64,000 nucleotides of DNA from Diogma glabrata (taxonomy: Eukaryota > Arthropoda > Insecta > Diptera > Cylindrotomidae): assembly GCA_963693315.1 (NCBI GenBank), contig OY856188.1:244695926-244759925 (forward strand), given 5' to 3'. Shown piece by piece: positions 11,890 through 23,600 of this stretch; position 1 is the first letter of the stretch, and every line of letters starts with the position of its first letter. The notes beneath the pieces are model-generated. The model was not told where the DNA came from and searched no databases. It saw nothing but the letters and a program-made list of their open reading frames with translations. A program made the position numbers and the translations under genes.

Positions 11890-14800
11890 TTAAAAACTCC
11901 TATTAGAGTGTAACATATCATTTTTTAATGAGATCTTTAAACTTGTTTTAGAAATATTGAAGTCAAATACACTAAAATTTTCATTAAAATATCTTATACA
12001 ATTATAAATAGGATTGGACATTTCGCTGTTTGTACGGCAAAACGGAACCTTGAAGAATTCATCGCGATGACGAAGCGTCCGCGATGGAACATTAATTTGA
12101 AAACAACTCAAAAGCTCAGAACAGTCTATTTGAGCTGTGATTACGTCATAAGTAAATGTAATAAAAAAAATTTGTCGTCTACGAAACAGCGGTAACATAT
12201 TAAATAATTTCAAACGACTATTATACGGTTCCCTTACAAAAGTGTTTTCATTATTGGATGGTAAGTTGCGTAAGGCAAAGATAAGAAATTGTTTTTGTAT
12301 GCTTTCTATCCTCGATGAGTGAATTTCATAATTTGGTGACCATATAACTGACGCATACTCTAGCTGCGACCTAACGTATGACATATAAAGAATTTTGATT
12401 GTGTTTGGGTCTTTAAAATCTCTACTATTTCTTTTAATCATACCAAGCATTGAACAAGCCTTGGCTATTATCGTATCAATATGTCGGTTGAATGACAGAT
12501 CAGAGGAATAAGTTACGCCCAAATCGCGCATGCATACAACTCGGTTAACTTTCGATCCATATAGATCGTACAAATAATCTGCGAACGATTTGGTCTTACA
12601 AAAACTCATAACTTTACATTTTTTTATGTTTAAAAGTAATTTATTTACACGTGACCATTCACAAAAATTATTTAGGTCTTCTTGAAATTTTTTAGAATCC
12701 GAATCAGATTTAATACAGGCATAAATTTTTAAATCATCAGCGTACATTAAACATTTCGAAAAACTAAAACAAGTAATAACATCGTTGATAAACAGGTTAA
12801 ATAAAACTGGTCCTAGGTGGCTTCCCTGGAGTACGCCGGAAGTAACTGAAAAAGTCTCCGATCTACAATTTTTTATCTTAACATATTGCACGCGGTTTGT
12901 TAAATAAGAGGCTAACCATTTCAATGATATTGCGTTAAAATTTGAAATTTCAAGTTTTTCTAGCATGATAAGATGATCAATACAATCAAAAGCGCTTGAA
13001 AAATCGGTATATACCACATCAACTTGATAATTACTAATGATTTTGTATAGGAAGTTGCTAAAAACTGCCAGATTTGTTACTGTGGAACGTCCCTTCATAA
13101 AACCATGCTGTGTTGGAGATACCAAAGAAGATAAAGAAAAATCTATTTTTTCTTTTACCAATTTTTCAAAAACCTTAGGGATTGCAGATAAGATGGTAAT
13201 TCCCCTGTAATTCGAAACATCACATTTATTACCAGATTTAAAAATCGGAGTTACATGTGAGATTTTCCATTCATCCGGAAATATGCCGCTTAATAAACTC
13301 GAATTAAATAACATGGTAAGCGGAACAGATAAAACTCCAGCACACTGTGATAAAAACATTGGTGGAATTCCATCTGGGCCAGCTCCTTTGAATCCATTAA
13401 GTGACAAATTTGTTTTACCAAAATTTTTTCACTATTCTTTACCGCCGTGTGACATAAAATTGGTGAAAAAAGAATAGTGAAAAAATTTTGGTAAAACAAA
13501 TTTGTCTCCTTATACTTAAAGTGATTGTGACGCGGAAACGTAACATACACCAAAAACAAAATGAATTTCCATTAAGTGATGCTAGACTTTTAAACACATC
13601 AGTTTCATCTAGACGCAAAAAACATGAGTTGTAGCTGTCGCACTGAAATTTAGAAATATCTTTACAGGGATGGTAAACGCGTTTAAAAAATGAAGAGAAC
13701 AAATTGCAAATTTCAGATGGACCTTGTGCCGTTAAACTTCCATAGATCATTGAACTTGGAAGTGCTCTGGAATTTTGTTTGCTATCAATAAATGCAAAAA
13801 ATCTTCTTGGATTAGAAGAAATTTCACTTTCAATGTTTAAAATATAGTTGCCGTAAACAAAGTCATTTAAAATTTCAAATTCACGCTTAAGATTTTTGTA
13901 AATGTTCTTGTTATACTCTCTTTCAATTGCGGACTTAGATTTACGTAATCGCGTAAGAGCTTTAGATCGACGATTTAATAAGTTGATTAATTTCCCATTA
14001 AACCACGGAGGATGATTGATGAATTCGGTTTGCTTAGATGGCACGTAATTTTCAATACAGGTGTTTAAAATATCGTTAAATTTCGCAATATTATCACTCA
14101 CATTGCTATGGTTTAATACATTTGACCAATCAATATTTCCAAAATAATCGTTGATACTCAAAAAGTCAGAGTTTTTAAAATCTTTTATCAAAACAATATT
14201 AGAATAGTTTAAGGACGAGTTATTTGAAAAGTAGTATTTAATATTTAAAGGCTTGTGATAAATACTAGACGATTTTCCAAGATCCTCACAAGTGGTGATA
14301 GTAATAGCATTGCTCGATGAAAATACTAAGTCCAATAGACGACCATTGCTGTTGTATATGCTATTAAGTTGATTTGTGCCAAATCCAAGAAAGCTATCCA
14401 CAACAAAACTAGATATAGCATCAAGTAAGAATGGAAAAAAGTCATCACCAATCCATTTCCAATCAATCTTGGGGAGATTAAAATCCCCAATGAACAAAAC
14501 TGGACCATCATCGGTTATCAGATGTAGTAAATTACTGTTTATACACTCCACAAATTCGCGATATACGCTTTCAGTACTGTTGCATCCAATGTAAATATTG
14601 CTGATAAAAATCCATTGACTACCACATTTAACTTTAACACATATAATTTGGCATGGCTCTCTTGCTGAATAGACAAGTTTACTTTCCCAACTATTTTTTA
14701 CTGCTACGACAAGGCCACCCCCTTTTAATACTAAACTATCTGTATGACGGTGTTGACGAAACACTGTGTAATTAGAAGGAAAAAATTCTTCACTTTTAAA

Positions 14801-14956
14801 CGCTTTTGTCAACCATGTTTCTGCAAAAAGAATGACATCGTAATCGTTACACAGAACAGAGTTGAAAATACGTTTCGATTTACTGCGAATGCCACTGTTG
14901 TTGTGGTAATATATATCCAAGTATGTGCCATCGTTTGAAGATGAAGATGGAAGCAT
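11890..14956 (-). pseudogene. LINE ORF2, endonuclease and reverse transcriptase, broken by a 163-bp insertion
   Basis: The N-terminal part (14956 down to 13568) is an apurinic-like endonuclease: LFAETWL near residue 44, FIGDFNLPKIDW in the middle and a later region with the usual charged linker. The C-terminal part (13404 down to 11890) is a reverse transcriptase. It has KGAGPDGIPP, NYRGITILS, GFMKGRST, VVYTDFSSAFD (motif A), SGVLQGSHLGP and YADDLKIY (catalytic motif C), followed by the thumb and the VIWSPNYEIHSSRIE segment. The two parts meet exactly at a 12-base duplication, TCCATTAAGTGA (plus strand), and the reading frame is consistent on both sides once the insertion is ignored. The start is the ATG at 14956, 95 bp after the ORF1 stop. 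The protein copies LINE RNA at a nicked target; this copy cannot make it intact. Confidence 0.92.
13405..13567. mobile_element. 163-bp hairpin insertion in LINE ORF2
   Basis: Bounded by a perfect 12-bp direct repeat, TCCATTAAGTGA, at 13393-13404 and 13568-13579. It contains a perfect 38-bp inverted repeat (13403-13440 and 13469-13506) around a 28-base loop, then about 60 bases of unpaired sequence. The insertion shifts and terminates the frame. No poly(A) tail or coding sequence is visible. The first two bases of the left arm fall in the duplication, possibly by chance. Confidence 0.88.
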
Positions 14957-15051
14957 TCTTCGTTGTTGTGTTGTTGTTATTGCAGAGAAGTTAGACGTGG
15001 TAGTAGGTGACGGAACTAGAATTTGTGGACATAATAGAAGATCTGTATTTT

Positions 15052-15909
15052 TTAATTTGTTTTCAACTGGACAGGAGGTGGTCGAAAATTTTCTTTTCTT
15101 GGTGCTCTCTCCTCAAAGGGTTTGACTATTAGATGTTGTGGCCAAATTGTCGGATTTAATATGTCCATCGTGATTTCACTAATATGTACTCCTATCTTAA
15201 ATGAAATAAATGTTAACTCATTAAGATCACGATTTTTAGGAATGAGTTTAACACATTTCACGTTTGTTACATGTAATAATTCACTAAGCCATGGAATCAT
15301 ATCGACTACCTCAGTGGTGGGTTCAAATTGTGAAAGATGAAACCAGGTAACTGGCTCCAAAACCTTTACCGGCAATTCCTTATTTTGCAGTCTTGATGTC
15401 CCAATGACCACGTTACTATTTGAAGGCATGGCTGGTGTCAAAGCCATTAATTCTTCATTACTTTCCTTGACAACATTGGAAAATGAGCGATTACTGGCAT
15501 GCCTTTTTCGCCTAGGACTCAGATCAGATGGTTTAATTGTTCCACTTAAAACATGCTCCCCCTTGCTAACAACACTCTTTATAGCAGCTACATCAGCCGT
15601 TAACAATTCAATTTTTTCAATCAAGTTTCCCAAAACTGATCCATTGGCGTTACTGTTATCAATTGACGGAGATGTTATAGTTGATGCTGAAACTTGATCT
15701 ACGTGTCTTCGCTTTGAATTTTTCGAAACATCATTATCAAGACAGTCATCACAGATAAACTTCAAATTTTTAATTACCTTGACTGCAGCACATGCATCCT
15801 TGGTTAACCCTCCACAACGTATGGCATGAAAAACATTACAGCAGAACAAACATGACAGCATCTCATCCTCATCTTGAGCCGCATGATCACACCAAAAACA
15901 CTTTGACAT
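15052..15909 (-). CDS. LINE ORF1 protein with PHD-like zinc finger
   Basis: Intact frame of 285 residues, start ATG at 15909, upstream of ORF2 in the same LINE. The N-terminus (residues 4-56) has the spaced pairs CFWC, CLFC, an FHAIRC block and CDDC, a PHD-like zinc-binding pattern known from ORF1 of CR1-type LINEs. A Ser/Asn-rich middle and a leucine-rich stretch (about 95-110, possible short coiled coil) follow. The C-terminus (PFEERAPRKENFRPP) is basic and proline-rich, as is usual for RNA-binding ORF1 proteins. Likely role: binding LINE RNA in the ribonucleoprotein particle. It is the only undamaged LINE frame here. Confidence 0.82.
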   Translation of the reverse strand: MSKCFWCDHAAQDEDEMLSCLFCCNVFHAIRCGGLTKDACAAVKVIKNLKFICDDCLDNDVSKNSKRRHVDQVSASTITSPSIDNSNANGSVLGNLIEKIELLTADVAAIKSVVSKGEHVLSGTIKPSDLSPRRKRHASNRSFSNVVKESNEELMALTPAMPSNSNVVIGTSRLQNKELPVKVLEPVTWFHLSQFEPTTEVVDMIPWLSELLHVTNVKCVKLIPKNRDLNELTFISFKIGVHISEITMDILNPTIWPQHLIVKPFEERAPRKENFRPPPVQLKTN

Positions 15910-17319
15910 CTTATTATATTGTAATCAAAGAGTAATAAAATTTATTTTGTTCTAAAAATTGTCAAAACAAAAACGAAAACTTATCCAATATCCACACAAT
16001 CAAAAAAAAGTTCTTAATAAAAAGTTGAAATTGAATATTGTTTTGTGTCAATATTATTTATTATATGCTTTTATGACCTTTAACTGTTTAGCTTATGTAT
16101 TGATCGTTTAACATTAAATATTAATTGTTGAAAAAACGGAAAAAAATTGAAATGTTTGTGCAAGCCGTTACTGTATTTTTAAATTCAACCATTAGTAAAT
16201 GTTTTATTTTTTTCTTACAAAATTCTTCAAATCACAAACTATTTGCACTGTTTAAAATAATATAAAACTTGAAACTTTTCAAAATTAGATATGATAAAAT
16301 ATATTAAAAATTTGATTTCACTTCACGGTAATTAATATAAAAAACAGGAGAAAAATTTATACACGTCTGTTCGCTTTAAAAATATTGATTTTAAAAAAAA
16401 CCATTTTACCATTTTACCATTTTACATGAACATTTTACGTTTTTACCATTTTACATGAACATTTGGGTATGCGAAAGCTCTGTGCAAATTGGGTGCCGCG
16501 TGAGCTCACAGTCGACCAAAAACAACAACGAATCGATGCTTCGGAGGAGTCTTTGGCACTGTTAAACCGCAATAAAAGGGAATTCTATCGTAGATATGTG
16601 ACAATGGATGAGACATGGCTTCACAATTACACACCAGAATCCAAAAGACAGTCAGCTGAGTGGACAGCAGTCGACGAACCGAATCCAAAGCGAGCAAAGA
16701 CGCAACAGTCGGCCGGTAAGGTGATGGCGTCTGTATTTTGGGATACGAACGGAATAATATTCATCGACTATCTCCAAAAAGGAACCACCATCAACAGCGA
16801 GTATTACTGTGAACTTTTGGATCGATTGAAGGCTGAAATCGCAAAGAAACGGCCACATTTGCAAAAGAAAAAAGTGTTGTTTCACCATGATAATGCACCG
16901 TGTCACAGATCGATGAAAACGATGGCAAAATTGAATGAATTGGGCTTTGAATTGCTTACCCACCCACCATATTCTCCAGATTTAGCCCCCAGCGACTTTT
17001 TCCTGTTTTCAGATCTCAAGAGAATGCTTGCTGGAAAGAAATTTAAGTCCAATGATGAAGTAATCCCTGAAACTGAGGCCTATTTTGACGAGAAAGAGAA
17101 ATCGTACTATAAAAGTGGTATAGAAAAGTTGGAAAATCGCTATACTCGTTGTATCGCCCTCGAAGGCAACTATGTTGAATAAAAAAATCGAGTTTTGTCA
17201 AAATGTTGTTTTTTTCTTACTTATCCTACGGACTTATTGAACGACCTGTTAAAATCATTAAGGCACCTGATTTTTATTTGGAGGAAACTAGTTATTTAGA
17301 AAATACATAAATTTGTTTT

Positions 17320-20060
17320 GTCGTTTTGTCTGTTCGAATACGGAAAACTATACCCTATCAAAATATGCTATACCAATTTCGATTGAATTATTTATATAAT
17401 TTATATACCAATTTGAATTACCAATTTTTGACATTCTGTTAATTCATCTAAATATTTTTTTGACATTGTTTTCGGATTTCATTTTTTGAGATTCTGTTAA
17501 CTCATCTAAATGTTTTTTTGACATTCTGTTTTCAGATTTTATCATCTTATATCATGAGTGATAAACGTGTGAAGTTTCAATTTTTTGTCTGTTCTAATAC
17601 GGAAAATGATATACCAATTTCGATTGGATTATTTCTATACCAATTTCGATTGCATTATTACTACACCAATTTCGATTGAGTTTAATACCAATTTCGATTG
17701 AATAATGGCTATACCAATTTCGATTGAATTTAATACCAATTTCGATTGAATTTAATAACAATTTAGATTGATATATTTCTATACCAATTTCGATTGAATT
17801 TAACACCAATTTCGATTGAATTTAATAGCAATTTCGATTTAATTATTTATATGCCAATTTCGATTAAATTTAATACCAATTTCAATTTAATTTAATACTA
17901 ATTTCGATTGAATTTAATACCAATTTCGATTGAATTCTATACCAATTCCGATTGAATAATTTCTATCCAAATTTCTATTGATTTATTTCTATACCAATTT
18001 CGATTGAATTTAATACCAATTTCGATTGAATTATTTATATAACAATATCGATTGAATTAAATACCAATTTCAAGTGAATTATTTGTAAACCAAATATTTT
18101 TATACCAATATCGATTGAAGTAACTTTTATCTAAACTAACTAACTTTACTTAGTACTAACTTTAAATGTTTTTTTGACATTCTGTTTTCGGATTTTATCA
18201 TATTTTATTATAAGTGAGAAACGTGCTTAGAGTATATATAAATATAGAGAGAACATAACTTTAAAATTGTATGAAGAGAGGCATAAGAAATCGTGTTCAC
18301 AAAAATGTCATATTCAATTTCTCATTTCGCCATTTGCATTTCTGTTTATTTACAACAACCAACTATTGTATTAAATTATAAATTAAAAACAATTAAATAA
18401 TTTAAAACGAAACAAAAAGTACAATCTATTATTTTTAGTTGTGCTAATTTTTATAAAATGAATGAAAATAATTACGAGAGTATTTTACATTTATTGTGTT
18501 ATTTCCAGTGATTTTATAATAGTGAATATTTTATTATTTTATAATGCCAATGTTCAAATATTTAAGTTATGTATACATCCTGAAAGTATATTATGAAAAC
18601 TAGCTGGCGACTAACTTTTCATTATTGCGTAGTTTATTTTTAATAGATAAAAGATTAAAATTTATATGTTTGGTTAGAATCAAATCCTAATCTGTCATTT
18701 TTCTTATTTCTTTTTATATAGTAGCAGTGAGGGAGAAACTATTATTTTTTTGTGGTAGATTTTTTTCTTATAGATTTAAAAGAAATTTGCAATAATTGTA
18801 CAATTTTGAATCAAATGAAAAATTTTCGCACGTCTTTGGGAAGACAAACCGGTTTCTCTCTCAGAGAAATAAAGGAAAACAAACAAACAAAAAAACGATT
18901 TGACAGAAGATCAGTCACCATTAATATTAGTTATGGTGGTCGGTTGGAAACGTGTGAAGTTTCAATTTTTTGTCTTTTCTATCACGGAAAACAGAATTTT
19001 TGTTGCAATATACTATACCCTGTCAAAATATGATATACCAATTTCGATTGAATTATTTCTATTCCAATTTCGATTGAATACCAATTTCGATTGGATTTAA
19101 TACCAATTTCGATTGAATTTAATACCAATTTCGATTGAATAATTTCTATACCAATTTCGAGTGAATTTAATACCAATTTCGATTGATATATTTCTATACC
19201 GATTTCGATTGATATATTTCTATACCAATTTCGGTTGATACGGAAAACAGAATTTTTGTTGCAATATACTTGTTGAGTCATCATCGATATTGCACTGTAC
19301 TCATCTACAATTCCATCATACTAAAATCATCATCGATCTTACATTGTATAATTTTTTACATCCATCAAATACCGTAATTTTTAATATTATAAACTTGCTT
19401 TCATTGTAAAACAAAATATAATTTCATTGCAATTATAATCCTCTAGCAGGAAACAATAAAAACTAAAAATTAAAAGTATTTTATTTTCAATAAAATTTAT
19501 TAAAAAGAAAATCATTTTTTTGTTATAATTGTGATCACAATTTATCCTTTTTGATAATCATTAAATTAAAGCTGCAAAAAGGCTTGCAGCTCAATCAATA
19601 CTATACCCTGTCAAAATATGATATACTAATTTCGATTGAATAATTTCTATCCCAATTTCGATTGATTTATTTCTATATGAATTTAATACCAATTTCGATT
19701 GAACTTAACACCAATTTCGATTGAATTAATACCAATTTCGATTGAATAATTTCTATCCCAATTTTAATTGAATTTAATACCAATTTCGATTGAATTTTAT
19801 ACCAAATTATTTCAATCAAAATTCAATCGAAATTGGTATTAAATTCAATCGAAATCGGTATAGAAATTATTCAATCGAACTTGGTATTAAATTCAATCGA
19901 AATCGGTATAGAAATAATTCAATCGAAATTGGTATATCATATTTTGACAGAGTAAATTGTAATTGTTGGTATATTGCAACAAAATTTCTGTTTTCCGTAT
20001 TAGAACAGACAAAAAATTGAAACTTCACACGTTTCTCACTTATAGCATTTTATCGGTTAA
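17320..20060. repeat. Foldback-like cluster of 22-26-bp repeats
   Basis: Dozens of units of the form ACCAATTTCGATTGAATT plus a variable AT spacer. They occur in direct orientation at about 17370-18120, 19030-19230 and 19610-19800, then inverted at 19800-19940. A flanking module with CGTGTGAAGTTTCAATTTTT, TGTCTGTTCTAATACGGAAA and TCAAAATATGATATACC stands at 17565-17615 and 18950-19040 (plus) and at 19925-20035 (minus). The outermost copies therefore face each other as terminal inverted repeats made of internal repeats, the architecture of Foldback or Galileo elements. The middle (18130-18950) holds no recognisable transposase. Confidence 0.75.
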
Positions 20061-20690
20061 AACTATAATGATTCTAATTTAGAAGTAACGATCGGGTCTG
20101 CTCATGCAAAAGCCTAATTTGCTTGTGAGGCTAGAGTTAATTAGGGGTAGTTTTCTCCTAAACGGCAAGGGGTACAAAATCTGAAAGTTCATATTTCATC
20201 GGTACAAACTATGATGGTTATAATTTAGAAGTAACTATCGGGTCTGCTTATGCAAAAGCCTACTTTGCTTGTAAGGCTAGAGTTAATTAGTGGTAGGTTT
20301 TTCCTAAACGTCAAGGGGTACAAAATCTGAAAGTTCATATTTTATCGGTACAAACTATGATGGTTCAAAATTAGAAGTGACGATCGGGTCTGCTCATGCA
20401 AATTGGGTCTGCTCATCCTATTTTGCTTGTGAGGCTAAAGTTAATTAGTGGTAGTTTTCTCATAAACGGCAAGGGGTACAAAATCTGAAAGTTCATATTT
20501 TTTTGGTACAAACTATAATGGTTCTAATTTAGAAGTGACGATCGGGTCTGCTCATGCAAAAGCCTACTTTGCTTGTAAGGCTTAAATTAATTAGGGGTAG
20601 TTTTCTCCTAAACGGCACGTGGTATAAAATTTTTACTGATGGTACAAATTAGTACAAAATAAGTACTAATGCAAAAGATCCGAGTCGATT
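20041..20690. repeat. 146-bp tandem repeat, four copies plus a decayed fifth
   Basis: The word ATCGGGTCTGCT starts at about 20091, 20237, 20383 and 20541, giving periods of 146, 146 and 158; the last period includes a small internal duplication of GGGTCTGCTCAT. Each unit also contains GGGGTACAAAATCTGAAAG, degenerate in the last. A fifth unit decays after 20640. It begins directly after the foldback cluster. Confidence 0.88.
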
Positions 20691-20699
20691 CTGCTCAGG

Positions 20700-23600
20700 T
20701 GGTCTTTCCAGCTTAAGAGAGGTACTAGCGACTTTGTTTGTGTAAATAATAATAAATCACATCAGTTTTAAATAATAAATCACATCACAGAATAAACGAT
20801 CCTAAATTAATTATAATACTGCCCGTTCCTAAATATCAAAAGTAACAGTTCCTATTATTTTGACACACTGCTACTCTAGTATTTTGTTCTTTTTAAATAA
20901 AAAAATTCGAACAAGAAACAAGAAATCACAGCTACTTCAATATCAATGTTCTTAGTGATATCATAGAAATCACAGCGATGTTTTTATTTTTCTGCTCCTC
21001 TTCTTCGTATTTTTATTTTAAAATTTTATTTTCAAAATTCACATCGAACAAAATAATAGGAACTGTTACTTTTAATATTTAGTAACAGGTAGTGATTGCT
21101 ACTTTTGAGTAACAGTGAAAAAGTAGCTGCTACCTAAATATCGTCACATCTCTAGTATCTACTATTATTGTGATTACACAAATAATATGTTAAATATGTA
21201 CAAACAAACCTAATTTTGCGGAATTCAAAAGTAAGTTAGTTGAACAACATTAACGACCGAGTTTGCTATATATGGCTAGTCGTTTTAAATAACAAAACCA
21301 TCATAAATCCAAAAATTTTCTCCGTAAATATAAAAACTAAATTAGATTTCTTAAGTTTAAGTGTCTCTATCTCAAGTGGAATTTTGATCGTTCATATTTC
21401 TCCATTATGTACTTCTAAAGCACAACTTTCAAAAAAAGAACAGAGCTAGAAGTCAAATTAAACAACTTTGACAAGGTAAATAAAAAGAAAATGTTTTCTT
21501 AATTTTCTTGAAAAAAAAAGCAAAATTCTTTAAAAAAAATGTTACATGACTCCTGACTCTAGAATAAAAGGAGGTCAACATGGAATATATTATGGTTGTT
21601 CATCGTAAACAACAAGGAAAAATAAATAAAACAAAATCGATTGGTTTGGCTGGAATTAAGTTGAATAAAATAAATTTAAAATATTGTTGTTCAATGTTCA
21701 AATAATTAAGGACCATTTTTGCAGAACTTATATTCCAATATTGATTTATGTTTTTGTAAAGTTTGGATTGGATTTCCCAGAAAATGCTTTAAGGTTCCGA
21801 AAGTTTGATGAATATTCTTTATTTTTGTCTTATATTCACTTATTTGTCTGTGTAAAAAGTAAAGCAAAAAATTTTTTTATGATGAAATTTTAGGATAAAA
21901 AATTAATTATGCAACAAAAATATTTTTGTATAGCAAAAAAATGAGCAACACCATACTGATCCAATTACAAAATTAACATTGAATCATTATGATTACGTTC
22001 TCTAAAATATTTGTTATCAAAACAACAACCAACCAATTTTTATTAAAAATTTAATATTATCTATGAAACTTGGTCGTTGTTTTCTTAGCGAAATATAAAC
22101 AACAAATTTTTCAATTAAATTTTCCTTACTCTTAAATTATTTTATTTTTAGATTTTCCTTTAATTTTTCCTCATAAAATACACTGGCGGCAGTTTTAATT
22201 TGATTTTTCATTTCTTATTCTTATTCTTATGTTTTTTATTCTGTTTTAGTTTTTCAATTTAGAATTTTTTTTGTGTTGTAAGATTAACAATGAGGAAATT
22301 GAAAAGGAAAAATTTTAGAGGTAACTGATTTTTAATTTTTTTTATATTTTCGTTTTGGTCAAAAGTTTTGGTTTAAAAACTGTTCAGGGCGTTACTTATT
22401 GCAAAACTAGTGCATTTCCTTTGGTTTTTTAATGATACTTTGATGTTTTTGTGGGTAGAGAGTTTATAACTTAAAAGTATTTGGTTTTTCGTATAGACCT
22501 TCGTATAGATTTGGAAATCCATGAAGCTGCTCGTAACCTTCCTCCACTCTTCGGTAAATTTTGCACAAAAGCTTTTCAAATCACCGCTTCCAGCCAAAGA
22601 ATTTAAAAAAAATTATTTATAATCGCAGCAGCAGTTTTCACATTTTCGTCGCACATAACTGCCGGCCGACATATGTAGACTTTTTAAAATCAAAAACGTT
22701 GAGAAATGTTGTTTCAAATTTGATTGAGTTTTGAATACTTTGGCCTTTCAGACCGAAGTTAATAAAGTGTGATAAATAAAATTATAAACATTTAAATTAA
22801 AATTTGCCTAATTTTCGGAATTAAAAGCATTCGGCATTTCGGTAAGTGGTAATAAAATCGGGCAGCAGACATTAAGGTATTAAAGTGTAAAATCAACATG
22901 TGTTTGGGTGACTTCGTTTAATTTCGTTCAAAAACTAATCCGTTCTATTCTATTTAAATTTAGAACTTGTTATAAAACTTCATTAAAACTACTCCATGAA
23001 CGAAGACATGGCAAAAATAAAACTTTTGTTCTGGAGAATTTATTTAATTGTTGATAAACGCCATGAACCAAAGTTTGATTAAAATGGAATTCATAAAATC
23101 GAATGTCAGGACTTATTGTGGCCCCCGGCAATACTTATATTCCAAGTCCCTATATTCTATAATAGTTAAAAAAAACCGAAAATCAAAAGCGTGGATAGTA
23201 TTAAAAAATTAGTGAAATTAGTAGTCAGATTTAACTTAGAATACATACATTGCGTTATCCGCAAGTTTATAGGATGAAAATTGATGAAACTTTGTTATAT
23301 GATCTGGATTTACGTAAAAATAAAAGATTCATTTGAAAATTCAACAAATAATTTAATTTTGTTGAAATTTTGTAAATTGTTTTCAAAAATTTTACATACC
23401 ACTTTTACCTCTGATTAAATTTTTGTTTGTACTTTTCATCCCCACCCTTTATGTTTAAGATACAGTATTTTGTGTACAATTCATTTAACATAATCACTTA
23501 AATTATCGCGGTCTAATTTAAATTATAACTTTACATTATCGCTGTCTAATTAAAAACTAATTTTCGTTCGATAAAAATATTTTTCCTATATATAATTCTT

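Larger units (their letters stand above)
11665..16438 (-). mobile_element. CR1/Kiri-like non-LTR retrotransposon (LINE), nearly full length
   Basis: Minus-strand LINE with ORF1 (15052-15909), ORF2 (11890-14956, interrupted) and a 3' tail of about five TAAA units, seen on the plus strand as TTTA repeats at 11661-11680. Both flanks show GTTTTTA, at 11658-11664 and 16439-16445, a probable target duplication inside the mariner transposase. The segment just inside the 5' end, about 16400-16438, is not ordinary LINE sequence: it repeats CCATTTTA and contains a second copy of the mariner word ATTTTACATGAACATTT. Apart from the 163-bp insertion the reading frames are free of stops, so the copy is young. 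The clade name is inferred from the PHD-like ORF1 and the RT style. Confidence 0.88.
11365..17182 (+). pseudogene. mariner transposase, frameshifted and split by a LINE
   Basis: Cut-and-paste transposase of the mariner (D,D34D) group. The N-terminal piece runs 11365-11657 and changes frame near 11480, where a few bases of the helix-turn-helix region are missing. The C-terminal piece runs 16446-17182. Catalytic residues are visible in MDETWLH (first Asp), HHDNAPCH (second Asp) and SPDLAPSDFFLF (third Asp), with exactly 34 residues between the second and third. The element ends with a typical mariner C-terminus, LEGNYVE. Two independent lesions (frameshift and 4.8-kb insertion) make it non-functional. 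Its left part still aligns codon by codon with mariner relatives known to me, so it is not very old. Confidence 0.93.
11190..17249 (+). mobile_element. mariner transposon interrupted by a LINE
   Basis: Terminal inverted repeats of about 25-30 bp. The left end carries GTCATTCAATAAGTCCGTAG, and the right end read on the minus strand carries the same block with one change. TA dinucleotides flank both ends (11188-11189 and 17250-17251), as expected for mariner. Without the nested LINE the element would be about 1.3 kb, the normal mariner size. Its transposase is in two pieces on either side of the LINE. Confidence 0.93.

Noticed and set aside
17590..20690. CRISPR array
   Set aside because: Regular short repeats, but the spacers are not unique, blocks occur in both orientations and the genome is eukaryotic.
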